From assembly GCA_046760445.1 (NCBI GenBank), contig JBHIEE010000066.1, forward strand, positions 1 to 15,165: DNA of 15,165 nucleotides, read 5' to 3'. Source of the stretch: JBHIEE01 sp046760445. Its GTDB lineage: Bacteria; Acidobacteriota; Aminicenantia; JdFR-78. A model generated the notes under the pieces. That model did no database searches. It was not told the origin of the DNA and worked only from the letters and a program-made list of their open reading frames with translations. Below, in pieces: positions 7,632-14,237 of the stretch (position 1 is the first letter of the stretch; each line of letters starts with the position of its first letter). A program made the position numbers and the translations under genes.

Positions 7632-7708
7632 TGGCGGGGCCGACGAGACTCGAACTCGCGACCTCCGGCGTGACAGGCCGGCGTTCTAACCGACTGAACT
7701 ACGACCCC
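7632..7708 (-). tRNA. tRNA-Asp(GTC)
   Basis: This 77-nt cloverleaf lies on the minus strand. Acceptor strands GGGGTCG and CGGCCCC pair with one G-T wobble. The D arm is GTTC...GAAC. The anticodon stem CCGGC/GCCGG carries loop CTGTCAC with anticodon GTC. The T arm GCGAG-TTCGAGT-CTCGT, discriminator G and encoded CCA complete it. It is the only copy here with a proper anticodon stem. Its first 23 nt are also the last codons of the GIY-YIG ORF. Confidence 0.95.
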
Positions 7709-7943
7709 ACATTAACTTTTCATAAAATGCTCTATTTTTCTGATTTTTTAAAAATCTCTCTCGTTTCAGAGCCTCTTTTTTTGTTTCGAATCTTTCTACA
7801 TAAACTAATGACCACGGTGCTTTCTTCTTAGTGTGACGTCCTCTACCATTATTATGTTCCTCTATTCTAAGCTCTAAATTCGAGGTATATCCAATATAAA
7901 AAGAACCATCTTTTTCGCTCTGCAATAAATATACATAAAACAT
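7686..7943 (-). CDS. Small GIY-YIG nuclease-domain protein, 3' end inside tRNA-Asp
   Basis: The 85-residue ORF is a stand-alone GIY-YIG domain of the short UPF0213/YhbQ-like type. It has FYVYLL (2-7), YIG (16-18) followed by YTSNLELRIEEHN with R26 and H30, and the ALKRERFLK segment with E62 as likely metal-binding glutamate. Proteins of this fold cut DNA. The cellular role of the short solo group is poorly known. The ATG at 7943 has AGGGAG (7955-7950) 6 nt upstream, and that site begins at the first base after the 40-bp repeat. The last seven residues (WGRSSVG) and the stop are encoded by the tRNA-Asp 5' end and the base before it, so the ORF probably lost its own terminus or evolved to read into the tRNA. 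It sits between tRNA-like fragment C and the intact tRNA in one orientation, suggesting co-transcription. Confidence 0.82.
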   Translation of the reverse strand: MFYVYLLQSEKDGSFYIGYTSNLELRIEEHNNGRGRHTKKKAPWSLVYVERFETKKEALKRERFLKNQKNRAFYEKLMWGRSSVG

Positions 7944-7955
7944 CGTTCACTCCCT

Positions 7956-7995
7956 GAGACTCGAACTCGTCCCGAGTACTCGGGATGACAGGCCG
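7956..7995. repeat. 40-bp perfect direct repeat, right copy
   Basis: Identical to 7218-7257 in the same orientation. Its left edge abuts the ribosome-binding site of the GIY-YIG gene. Confidence 0.9.
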
Positions 7996-8023
7996 GCGTT
8001 CTAACCGACTGAACTACGACCCC
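7956..8023 (-). pseudogene. tRNA-Asp fragment lacking the 3' acceptor strand (copy C)
   Basis: On the minus strand this has a perfect 5' acceptor strand GGGGTCG, D arm and 5' anticodon strand of tRNA-Asp(GTC), then the 16-bp palindrome in place of the anticodon 3' strand and variable loop, then the T arm. It ends before the 3' acceptor strand and CCA. From 7986 to 8024 it is identical to the intact tRNA and its flanking base. The anticodon stem cannot pair, so it should not be a working tRNA. It lies between the probable tRNA promoter and the GIY-YIG gene. Confidence 0.8.
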
Positions 8024-8046
8024 ATCCTTCTGTCATTGGTAATATT

Positions 8047-8075
8047 AACTTAAACTATTGAATTTTTTTTGTCAA
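8047..8075 (-). promoter_or_regulatory. Probable promoter for the tRNA-Asp/GIY-YIG unit
   Basis: On the minus strand a perfect TTGACA (8075-8070) is followed after 17 nt by TAAGTT (8052-8047), a weak -10 box. The start would lie close to the 5' end of fragment C, so one transcript could hold fragment C, the GIY-YIG ORF, tRNA-Asp and fragment A. Confidence 0.45.
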
Positions 8076-8087
8076 GAACTTCTGAAG

Positions 8088-8117
8088 TTGACAAAGAGAC
8101 TCTCTCTATCCTATAAT
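8088..8117 (+). promoter_or_regulatory. Strong sigma70 promoter of ssrA
   Basis: Consensus TTGACA (8088-8093) and consensus TATAAT (8112-8117) are separated by 18 nt. The mature tmRNA begins 17 nt after the -10 box. The -35 box faces the -35 box of the divergent tRNA promoter, with an inverted repeat centred between them (8071-8092). Confidence 0.85.
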
Positions 8118-8134
8118 TCTTGTGTAAGGCCCGT

Positions 8135-8483
8135 GGGGGCGAAATGGCTTCGACGGAGATAATGAGGCAGAAGAAGCATGCCGAGGTTCCATCACCCTCG
8201 TTAAAAAGGTGGAAAAAAATAAGTGCAGCAAATCTGTCTGTCGCTGCTTAAATAAAGCAGCCATCTCTTGGGCTTTTTCCTGTGGAGCCTAATGAGGTGT
8301 CGAGAAGCAGGATAGCGAGTCGGATAAGTCCTGAGCCCGATGAGCGAACCTTAATTCAGGACTAGTCGATGGGTGTTTTTCCTCTTCAAACCCCATCAGA
8401 CGAAACTAAGGAAGAGGATAAGCATGTAGAAACTTCTGGCTGAAGATCTCCGGACGCGGGTTCGATTCCCGCCGCCTCCACCA
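8135..8483 (+). ncRNA. ssrA: tmRNA (transfer-messenger RNA)
   Basis: The 349-nt RNA has the tmRNA 5' signature GGGGGCGAAATGGCTTCGAC. The 3' end carries T arm GCGGGTTCGATTCCCGC, acceptor strand CGCCTCC pairing with the 5' GGGGGCG, then A and encoded CCA. The tag frame is GCA at 8225 to TAA at 8249-8251 and encodes AANLSVAA, so with the alanine brought by tmRNA the degradation tag is nine residues. GCA at 8225 is chosen as resume codon because TAAGT before it matches the U and A at -5/-4 needed in the E. coli RNA. The stop lies in a perfect hairpin, GCTGCTT-AAATA-AAGCAGC. It is a one-piece tmRNA, and it works with SmpB (1848-2309). Confidence 0.96.
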
Positions 8484-8506
8484 ATTAAATTTAAAATTTA
8501 AATTGG
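8481..8506 (+). terminator. Possible weak terminator of ssrA
   Basis: CCAATT and AAATTGG are the ends of a nearly palindromic AT-rich stem that uses the CCA end of tmRNA. It is followed by ATTTAT rather than a clean T-tract, so it may instead be a processing stem. Confidence 0.35.
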
Positions 8507-8565
8507 ATTTATGTCCCATATGAACTCCGGAATTAAAAAAGGATACATTTTAGAATGGATACACA

Positions 8566-9792
8566 GTGACAACGATTAGATTAAAGAAGAGAAATTCATT
8601 AATTTTTTTTATATTAATCTTTTTTTGGGGAATAAAACTCTGTTTTCCTAATTCCTCTTTCCAATTGAAATATAGATACCACGATCATCCTGACTTTACT
8701 CGAGTAGTCATTGAAACAGTCAGGCCTTTCCCGTATGAAGTAATTTCTTCCCAGAATCAATTGACCGTTATCATTCAAGGAGATTTCACTCTTCCTTCTA
8801 CACTTAAAGAAGTATCAAGCAAGCTAATAAAATCATTCGAGTGGGAAAAAGGAGAAAATGTTACTTATTTAAGAGTAACCCTTAAAAAGAAAAATTTTAT
8901 TCTTGATCACTTTACTTTAATTAATCCTTTCCGTTTGGTTTTAGATTTCAAGGAAAGCAGAGATTCATCTTTTGATTCATCTTTAGTTCCAACTTTACAC
9001 GGGGAAGACATTAAAAATCCTACAGAACCCTTATCATCTCCTCTTTCCAAAGATTCCTCGAAAAATTCTCCAGCCCGTTCATCTTCTTCTCAATTCATTT
9101 CGAGGTCACTTAAAACTATTGTTCTTGATCCAGGTCATGGAGGTTCTGATCGTGGGGCGAGAGGTCCATCTGGCTCAACGGAGAAAGATATAACTCTGGC
9201 AATTGCTAAAAAATTAAAATCAATTTTAGAGAAAAATTTACCTCTTCAGATTGTTCTTACCAGAACAGAGGACATCAATCTCCCCTTGGAAGATCGGGCA
9301 TCACTTGCCAATAATCAGAAAGCAGAGATGTTTCTCAGCATCCATACCAATGCTTCTTATCGAAAAACAGCTCATGGTTCAGAAACTTATTTTTTAAGTC
9401 TTCACGCCAGTGATGAAGATGCAAGAAAATTAGCTTATTTTGAAAATAACTCAGCAGAATTAGAAGAGGGAATTTTGCCCGAAAACGAAAATGATATAAA
9501 AATGATTCTCTGGGATATGGCTCAGACAACTTATTTAAAGCAGAGTAGTCAGTTGGCTGAATTAATACAGAATGAGCTTAATTTTTTATTAAGTACTGAA
9601 AACAGAGGAATAAAACAGGCTCCTTTCAAAGTGTTATCTAATGTTGCGATGCCCGCCGTATTAATCGAAGTTGCTTTTATTTCTAACCCTCGAGAAGAAA
9701 AAGAGCTTTCTTCTCCTGAATTTCAGTTTAAAGTAGCTTTAGCTATCTACAAAGGTATAGCTAAATATCTAAGATTATATGGGGCGAGTTGA
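8566..9792 (+). CDS. N-acetylmuramoyl-L-alanine amidase, AmiC type (AMIN + Amidase_3)
   Basis: The enzyme cleaves the amide bond between MurNAc and the stem peptide of peptidoglycan outside the inner membrane, mainly during cell separation. The 408-residue protein has a signal peptide (about 1-29), an AMIN domain (about 33-130) that targets the wall in the family, a Ser-rich linker (about 133-180), and an Amidase_3 domain (about 183-404). Zinc ligands are visible as H191 in LDPGHGG, E206 and H260 in LSIHTN. The catalytic glutamate is E368 in VLIEVAF. The helix around residues 292-345 resembles the autoinhibitory/regulator-binding insert of AmiB/AmiC-type enzymes. GTG at 8566 is forced, since an in-frame TAG lies at 8551 and nearby ATG codons are out of frame. 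It overlaps nothing and is followed 6 nt later by the GerMN gene. Confidence 0.93.
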   Translation: MTTIRLKKRNSLIFFILIFFWGIKLCFPNSSFQLKYRYHDHPDFTRVVIETVRPFPYEVISSQNQLTVIIQGDFTLPSTLKEVSSKLIKSFEWEKGENVTYLRVTLKKKNFILDHFTLINPFRLVLDFKESRDSSFDSSLVPTLHGEDIKNPTEPLSSPLSKDSSKNSPARSSSSQFISRSLKTIVLDPGHGGSDRGARGPSGSTEKDITLAIAKKLKSILEKNLPLQIVLTRTEDINLPLEDRASLANNQKAEMFLSIHTNASYRKTAHGSETYFLSLHASDEDARKLAYFENNSAELEEGILPENENDIKMILWDMAQTTYLKQSSQLAELIQNELNFLLSTENRGIKQAPFKVLSNVAMPAVLIEVAFISNPREEKELSSPEFQFKVALAIYKGIAKYLRLYGAS

Positions 9793-9798
9793 AAAAAT

Positions 9799-10377
9799 AT
9801 GAAAAAGGGGAAATTAATTATTTTAGGAATTCTTTTCGTCATTGTCATCTTCCTTCTTGTTTTTATTTTCCTCAGTCAGCGAGGTGAAAAAATAAAAGAA
9901 ATTAAAGAAGAAATCTATCTTTCCGAAGAGCCGCTTTATACCGAAGAAGAAGAAAAGATGAAAGTTACCCTTTTCTTTATAGGGGAGAAGGATTCTCTTC
10001 TTCATTCTGAAGAAAGAGAGATATATCTTACCCCATCTCTCATTAATCAAGCTAAGCAAGTAATAATAGAACTAATAAAAGGCTCAACTAATGATTATAT
10101 TTCTCCTCTTCCTCCTGATACCCGATTAAGAGAGCTCTTCCTAACTAAAGAAGGAATTGTTTATGTAGACTTTTCCAAGGAAATTTATCAGCAACACCCT
10201 GGAGGTTCACAGGCTGAGATTACTGCTATCTATGCTGTGGTTAATTCTTTGGCTTATAATTTTAAACAAATTAAAAAAGTTCAAATATTAATTGAAGGAA
10301 TGGAAAAAGAAACTCTTAATGGACATATTGATTTAACCAAGCCCTTTTCTCCTCGCTTCAGTTTAATAACTAAATGA
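9799..10377 (+). CDS. GerMN-domain membrane-anchored protein
   Basis: This 192-residue protein has one N-terminal hydrophobic helix (about 5-26) without a lipobox cysteine, a charged linker, and a GerMN domain (about 55-175). The domain includes VTLFFIGEKDSLL, a helix QAKQVIIELIKGS, LPPDTRLRELFLTKEGIVYVDFS and the AEITAIYAVVNSLAYNF block. The domain is named from the spore germination protein GerM but is common in non-sporulating bacteria in exported, wall-associated proteins, often beside Amidase_3 genes as here. The gap to the amidase is only 6 nt, so they form an operon, and a terminator follows. A role in wall remodelling is inferred from the neighbour. Confidence 0.85.
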   Translation: MKKGKLIILGILFVIVIFLLVFIFLSQRGEKIKEIKEEIYLSEEPLYTEEEEKMKVTLFFIGEKDSLLHSEEREIYLTPSLINQAKQVIIELIKGSTNDYISPLPPDTRLRELFLTKEGIVYVDFSKEIYQQHPGGSQAEITAIYAVVNSLAYNFKQIKKVQILIEGMEKETLNGHIDLTKPFSPRFSLITK

Positions 10378-10407
10378 GAGAAAAAACCTGAAAAGAGTGT
10401 TTTTAAT

Positions 10408-10434
10408 TCGAAGAGAAATAAATCTTCGATTTTT
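10408..10434 (+). terminator. Rho-independent terminator after amidase-GerMN operon
   Basis: A perfect 7-bp stem TCGAAGA/TCTTCGA with an 8-nt loop is followed directly by TTTTT. It lies 30 nt after the GerMN stop and before der. Confidence 0.75.
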
Positions 10435-10472
10435 AAAGCTATCAAATCGCTCCTTTAAGAAGAAAAATTAAA

Positions 10473-11780
10473 ATGGCATTACCTAAAGTAGCTATTCTTG
10501 GTTTTCCAAATGTAGGAAAATCAACTTTATTTAATCGAATAATAGGCGAGAAAAAAGCGTTAGTCCATTCCTTACCCGGGATGACTCGGGATAAGATTTA
10601 TGGGACAGCTCAGTGGCAAAATAAAAGATTTGAAGTGGTCGATACAGGAGGAGCACTGGACACTCAAAATGAGCCTATATCCCATCAGGTAAAGGAAAAA
10701 GCATTGGAAGCAGCCCGAGAATCAGATATTTTACTATTTGTTCTGGATGGAAGAAGAGAATTACTTCCCATAGAGAAAGAGCTATTTATTTCTTTAAAAA
10801 AACTAAATAAACCACTTTTAATTGTTGTTAATAAAATTGACTCTCCCTCTGTTGAGGAAAAGGTAGTAGAATTTTATAAATTAGGCTCAAAAGTCTTTCC
10901 TATCTCGGCTGAACATAAAAGAGGAATTGATTCTCTATTGGACGCTATCGCTGAAATTTTACCAGAGAGAAAAGTGAAAGAATTCCCTTCAGAACCTTTA
11001 AAAATAGCGATTGTCGGAAGGATTAATGTCGGGAAGTCTTCAATAATTAATCGACTGCTTGGAGAAGAAAGACTCATTGTCAGTGATATCCCAGGCACCA
11101 CTCGGGATAGCACTGATACTTTGATCATCAGGAATGCTAGACCTTTCATTTTAATTGATACAGCAGGAATAAGAAAATTAGGTCGAACAACAGATAAAAG
11201 AGAAAAGGCAGCTGTAATTAAGGCTAAAAAACACATTGGCTGGGCAGATGTAATATGCTTAGTTGTGGATGCTCTTGAGTCACCAACTCACCAGGACGCA
11301 ACGATTGCCCAATTAGCTCATCTTTCAAGTAAACCAATCTTAGTGGTGGTCAATAAATGGGATTTAGTAGAAAAAAACTCCTTCACTTACTTTATATTTG
11401 AGAAAAAAATCAGCCAAAAGTTAAGTTTCATAGATTATGCTCCATTAATTTTTATTTCAGCTTTAACTGGAAAAAGAGTAATCAAAATTTTAGATATCGC
11501 TGTTCAGATTTACGAAAATAGCAAAAAGAGAATTCTCACTTCGGCTTTAAACAAATTTCTTGAAAGAATCATCGAAAGGCATCCTCTAATATCCAAAGAT
11601 AAACAACCACTAAAAGTAAAATTTATTAGTCAAAAAGGAATACTCCCTCCTACTTTTGCCTTGTATTGTTCCAAGCCAAAACAACTTTTTCCTTCATATG
11701 AAAAGTTTCTTATTAATCAAATTAGAAAAGAATTCGACCTCTGGGGGACCCCCATTAAACTATTTATTAGAAGGAAATAA
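10473..11780 (+). CDS. der: Ribosome-assembly GTPase Der (EngA)
   Basis: Der is the tandem-GTPase factor needed for maturation of the 50S subunit. The 435-residue protein has G domain 1 with GFPNVGKS (10-17), DTGG (57-60) and NKID (120-123). G domain 2 has GRINVGKS (182-189), DTAG (229-232) and NKWD (294-297). A C-terminal KH-like domain (about 355-435) ends in a basic tail. Length and order are standard. Only a weak purine-rich site (AAGAAG near 10458) precedes the ATG at 10473. The upstream terminator and the downstream promoter suggest it is largely a separate unit, though no strong promoter of its own was seen. Confidence 0.96.
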   Translation: MALPKVAILGFPNVGKSTLFNRIIGEKKALVHSLPGMTRDKIYGTAQWQNKRFEVVDTGGALDTQNEPISHQVKEKALEAARESDILLFVLDGRRELLPIEKELFISLKKLNKPLLIVVNKIDSPSVEEKVVEFYKLGSKVFPISAEHKRGIDSLLDAIAEILPERKVKEFPSEPLKIAIVGRINVGKSSIINRLLGEERLIVSDIPGTTRDSTDTLIIRNARPFILIDTAGIRKLGRTTDKREKAAVIKAKKHIGWADVICLVVDALESPTHQDATIAQLAHLSSKPILVVVNKWDLVEKNSFTYFIFEKKISQKLSFIDYAPLIFISALTGKRVIKILDIAVQIYENSKKRILTSALNKFLERIIERHPLISKDKQPLKVKFISQKGILPPTFALYCSKPKQLFPSYEKFLINQIRKEFDLWGTPIKLFIRRK

Positions 11781-11837
11781 GACTTCTTCCCTAATCCCTT
11801 CATTTTATCAACAAGAAGCTTAAACCGAGAAAAGCAG

Positions 11838-11866
11838 TTGACAAATCTGAAAGAATTTAGTATTTT
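11838..11866 (+). promoter_or_regulatory. Promoter of the rplM-rpsI-rpsB-tsf-pyrH-frr operon
   Basis: A consensus TTGACA (11838-11843) is followed after 17 nt by TATTTT (11861-11866). The leader to the GTG of rplM would be about 50 nt. No leader hairpin for autoregulation was recognised. Confidence 0.65.
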
Positions 11867-11922
11867 TAATGATCAAACGCTTGGATAAAAATTAGTTAGC
11901 CAGGTAAAGAAGGTGAGTAAAA

Positions 11923-12363
11923 GTGGAAACATACTTCCCAAAGAAAAATGAAATAGAAAAAAAGTGGTGGTTAATAGATGCACAGGGAAAGGTGCTCGGC
12001 AGATTGGCCAGCCAGATTGCTTTGCTTTTAAGAGGAAAGCATAAACCCCAATTTACTAATTTTATTGATACTGGAGATTTCGTGATAGTGGTTAATGCTG
12101 AGAAAGTGAGAGTAACCGGGAAAAAGAGAAAGCAGAAAACATATCGCTCACATTCTGGCTATCCTGGGGGGTTGAAAGAAATAACTTTTGAAAAAATGAT
12201 TAATACTAAACCCGAGGAAGTTATCAGAAAAGCTGTATGGGGAATGCTACCCAAGAATAAATTAGGTCGAGCCCTCTTTAAAAAATTAAAGGTCTATCAA
12301 GGGTCCAATCACCCCCATCAAGCTCAAAACCCTGAAATATTCCAAATTGAGGAAAAAGAATGA
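11923..12363 (+). CDS. rplM: 50S ribosomal protein L13
   Basis: The 146-residue product matches L13 along its length: KKWWLIDAQGKVLGRLASQIA at the start, the LLRGKHKP.FTNFIDTGDFVIVVNAEKV block, SGYPGG, and the signature AVWGMLPKNKLGRALFKKLKVYQGSNHPHQAQ. It is an early-binding 23S rRNA protein. The GTG start at 11923 is supported by AAGGTGAG 6-12 nt upstream. The TGA stop overlaps the ATG of rpsI in the usual rplM-rpsI pairing. Confidence 0.97.
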   Translation: METYFPKKNEIEKKWWLIDAQGKVLGRLASQIALLLRGKHKPQFTNFIDTGDFVIVVNAEKVRVTGKKRKQKTYRSHSGYPGGLKEITFEKMINTKPEEVIRKAVWGMLPKNKLGRALFKKLKVYQGSNHPHQAQNPEIFQIEEKE

Positions 12364-12764
12364 GTTTAATTCAATATTATGGAACAGGAAAAAGAAAATC
12401 AGCTATGGCCCGAGTTTATTTAAGACCGGGCAAAGGAAACATCACTTTTATTGCTAACAAAAAACCCCGTTCATTTAATGAATATTTTACTTTAGAAACT
12501 CAAAGAGTAATCATCAAACAGCCTCTTTTGCTCACTGAAACAGTTAATAAGTTTGATCTTTTAATCAGGGTTGAAGGTGGAGGAATAAGTGCTCAAGCAG
12601 GAGCTATTAGATTAGGAATTGCTCGTGCCTTAGTAGATTTCAATAAAGAACTCAGACCCAATTTGAAAAAAGCAGGTTTATTAACTCGTGATTCGAGAGA
12701 AAAAGAGAGAAAGAAATATGGATTAAGAGGTGCAAGGAAAGCTCCTCAATACCACAAAAGATAA
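12360..12764 (+). CDS. rpsI: 30S ribosomal protein S9
   Basis: The 134-residue protein has the S9 features GTGKRKSAMARVYLRPG at the N terminus, VEGGGISAQAGAIRLGIARAL in the middle, and the C-terminal tail GLRGARKAPQYHKR, whose last residues contact P-site tRNA in the family. Its ATG overlaps the rplM stop as ATGA, which indicates translational coupling. Confidence 0.97.
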   Translation: MSLIQYYGTGKRKSAMARVYLRPGKGNITFIANKKPRSFNEYFTLETQRVIIKQPLLLTETVNKFDLLIRVEGGGISAQAGAIRLGIARALVDFNKELRPNLKKAGLLTRDSREKERKKYGLRGARKAPQYHKR

Positions 12765-12777
12765 TGGAGGTAATGAG

Positions 12778-13599
12778 TTGGTAGCCATTACTATGAAAGA
12801 ACTCTTAGAAGCAGGTGTTCATTTCGGCCATCAAACAAAGCGATGGAATCCAAAAATGAAGGAATATATCTTTGGGCAGAGAAATGGAATTTATATCATT
12901 GACTTACAGAAAACAATTAAAATATTCAAAGAAGCTCTTCAGTTTGTGGTAGATACCGTGAAAGAAGAAAAAGAGGTCTTGTTTGTTGGGACTAAACGTC
13001 AGGCTCAGGATATAATAAAAGAAGAGGCTGAAAGATGTGAGAGTTTCTATGTTAACCAAAGATGGTTGGGAGGATTGCTAACTAATTTTAACGTGATCAG
13101 GAAAAGTGTTGATAAATTAATTGAATTGGAAGAGATGAAAGAGGATGGAAGGTGGGATTTACTCTCTAAGAAAGAACAGTCCAAGAGGGAGAAGGTTTAT
13201 CGGAAACTTTCTAAGAATTTGGGTGGAATGAAAGAGATGACTGAGTTACCTGGCGTTTTATTTGTTATTGACTCTTCTAAAGAAAGCATTGCTATCTCTG
13301 AGGCACAAAAATTAAAAATCCCAATAATTGCTGTTGTTGATACTAATGGAGATCCAGAAAAAATTGATTTCCCTATTCCAGGCAATGATGATGCTGTTCG
13401 AGCTATTGAACTCTTCACTTCCAAGATAGCTGAAGCAATAATCGAAGGGAAAAAACAAAGAATTGAGACAGAATTAAAAGAGGAAAAAGAAGCAGCTTCT
13501 TCATCAGAAGAAGTTTCAAAAGAAAGCAATAAATCATCTTCTCAAAAAGAACCTTCCTCTCACAAAGCAAATAATCTATCTGATAATATAGAAAAATAA
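12778..13599 (+). CDS. rpsB: 30S ribosomal protein S2
   Basis: TTG at 12778 is taken as start because GGAGG (12766-12770) lies 7 nt upstream. The in-frame GTG at 12730 lies inside rpsI without a fitting ribosome-binding site, and the ATG at 12793 is too far from GGAGG. The resulting protein has 273 residues. It shows MKELLEAGVHFGHQTKRWNPKMKEYIFG, IYIIDLQKT, VGTKRQAQDII, RWLGGLLTNF and the S2 signature around LPGVLFVIDSSKE and PIIAVVDTNGDPEKIDFPIPGNDDA. The last roughly 45 residues form a Ser/Glu/Lys-rich tail that looks disordered and is an optional extension in this family. Confidence 0.96.
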   Translation: MVAITMKELLEAGVHFGHQTKRWNPKMKEYIFGQRNGIYIIDLQKTIKIFKEALQFVVDTVKEEKEVLFVGTKRQAQDIIKEEAERCESFYVNQRWLGGLLTNFNVIRKSVDKLIELEEMKEDGRWDLLSKKEQSKREKVYRKLSKNLGGMKEMTELPGVLFVIDSSKESIAISEAQKLKIPIIAVVDTNGDPEKIDFPIPGNDDAVRAIELFTSKIAEAIIEGKKQRIETELKEEKEAASSSEEVSKESNKSSSQKEPSSHKANNLSDNIEK

Positions 13600-13623
13600 A
13601 ATTAACTTCATTAGGAGTCGGAG

Positions 13624-14223
13624 ATGAAAATAACTTCAGAAATAGTGAAGGAACTACGCCAAAGAACTGGGATAGGAATAATGGAGTGCAAAAAAGCCCT
13701 GAAGGAAAGTAAGGGCGACATTAATCAAGCAATTATTATTCTTCGAAAAAGAGGATATGATCGAGCTAAAAAGAAAACGGCTCGGGAAACATCTGAGGGA
13801 GCAGTTGGAGCTTACATTCATCTCAACGGAAAGATTGGCGTTTTAGTTGAGATTAACTGTGAGACTGACTTCGTTGCCCGAAATAATGAGTTTCAAGAAT
13901 TGATTAAAAACATAGCCATGCATATTGCGGCTGCTAATCCAAAGTATATTTCTCCTGAAGACATTCCAAGCAATGAATTAGAAGAAGAAAAAGAAATCAC
14001 TCGTGATCAGTTTAAAAATTCAGGCAAACCTCCAGAAATCATTGAAAAAATTGTCGAAGGAAAATTAAAAAAATTCTATCAAGAAGTGTGCCTCCTGGAA
14101 CAACCATATATCAAAGACCAAAATATTTCCATAAGACAACTTGTTGCCTCTTTTATTTCTAAATTTGGAGAAAATATAAGAATCCGACGGTTTACCCGAT
14201 ACCAACTCGGAGAATCTCTCTAA
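13624..14223 (+). CDS. tsf: Elongation factor Ts (short form)
   Basis: EF-Ts exchanges GDP for GTP on EF-Tu. The 199-residue protein has the N-terminal UBA-like domain (about 1-42, KELRQRTGIGIMECKKALKE) and the core with the EF-Tu-contacting motif CETDFVARNNEF (about 79-90). It then has EIVEGKLKKFYQEVCLLEQPYIKD. It is close in size to the short EF-Ts of Thermus rather than the roughly 283-residue E. coli form, so the second core repeat is absent. This is normal in several phyla. A strong GGAG site lies just upstream of the ATG. Confidence 0.96.
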   Translation: MKITSEIVKELRQRTGIGIMECKKALKESKGDINQAIIILRKRGYDRAKKKTARETSEGAVGAYIHLNGKIGVLVEINCETDFVARNNEFQELIKNIAMHIAAANPKYISPEDIPSNELEEEKEITRDQFKNSGKPPEIIEKIVEGKLKKFYQEVCLLEQPYIKDQNISIRQLVASFISKFGENIRIRRFTRYQLGESL

Positions 14224-14237
14224 ATAAAATATAAAAT

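Larger units (their letters stand above)
7218..7955 (-). mobile_element. Candidate insert carrying GIY-YIG nuclease ORF and tRNA-Asp
   Basis: One 40-bp repeat plus the DNA between the repeats makes a 738-bp unit. It contains the GIY-YIG ORF, the intact tRNA-Asp(GTC) and two inverted repeats. If the unit were removed by recombination between the repeats, fragments A and C would join into one end-to-end tRNA-Asp-like sequence from 5' acceptor strand to CCA. This is the arrangement expected of an element integrated at a tRNA locus. No integrase or transposase is present, so mobility would depend on the nuclease or on outside help. Tandem duplication or gene conversion remains possible. Confidence 0.35.

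Noticed and set aside
7631..7831. Plus-strand ORF beginning MAGPTRLELATSG across the tRNA-Asp
   Set aside because: It is the antisense translation of the tRNA and of the GIY-YIG gene, a common false ORF over tRNA genes.
7218..7995. CRISPR array based on the 40-bp repeats
   Set aside because: There are only two copies, 698 bp apart, and they are tRNA-derived. No regular spacers and no cas genes are present.
7205..8023. Three working tRNA-Asp genes
   Set aside because: Only 7632-7708 forms a full cloverleaf. The other two lack one acceptor strand and cannot form the anticodon stem.
7205..8023. Group I intron with GIY-YIG homing endonuclease splitting a tRNA
   Set aside because: The flanking pieces overlap by 40 bp rather than forming clean exons, and the intervening DNA contains a complete tRNA. 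No intron core was recognised.
8551..8565. ATG at 8555 as start of the amidase gene
   Set aside because: It is out of frame and reaches TGA after four codons.
12730..12777. Upstream GTG start for rpsB
   Set aside because: It would overlap the rpsI coding region, lacks a suitable ribosome-binding site, and adds residues not typical of S2.
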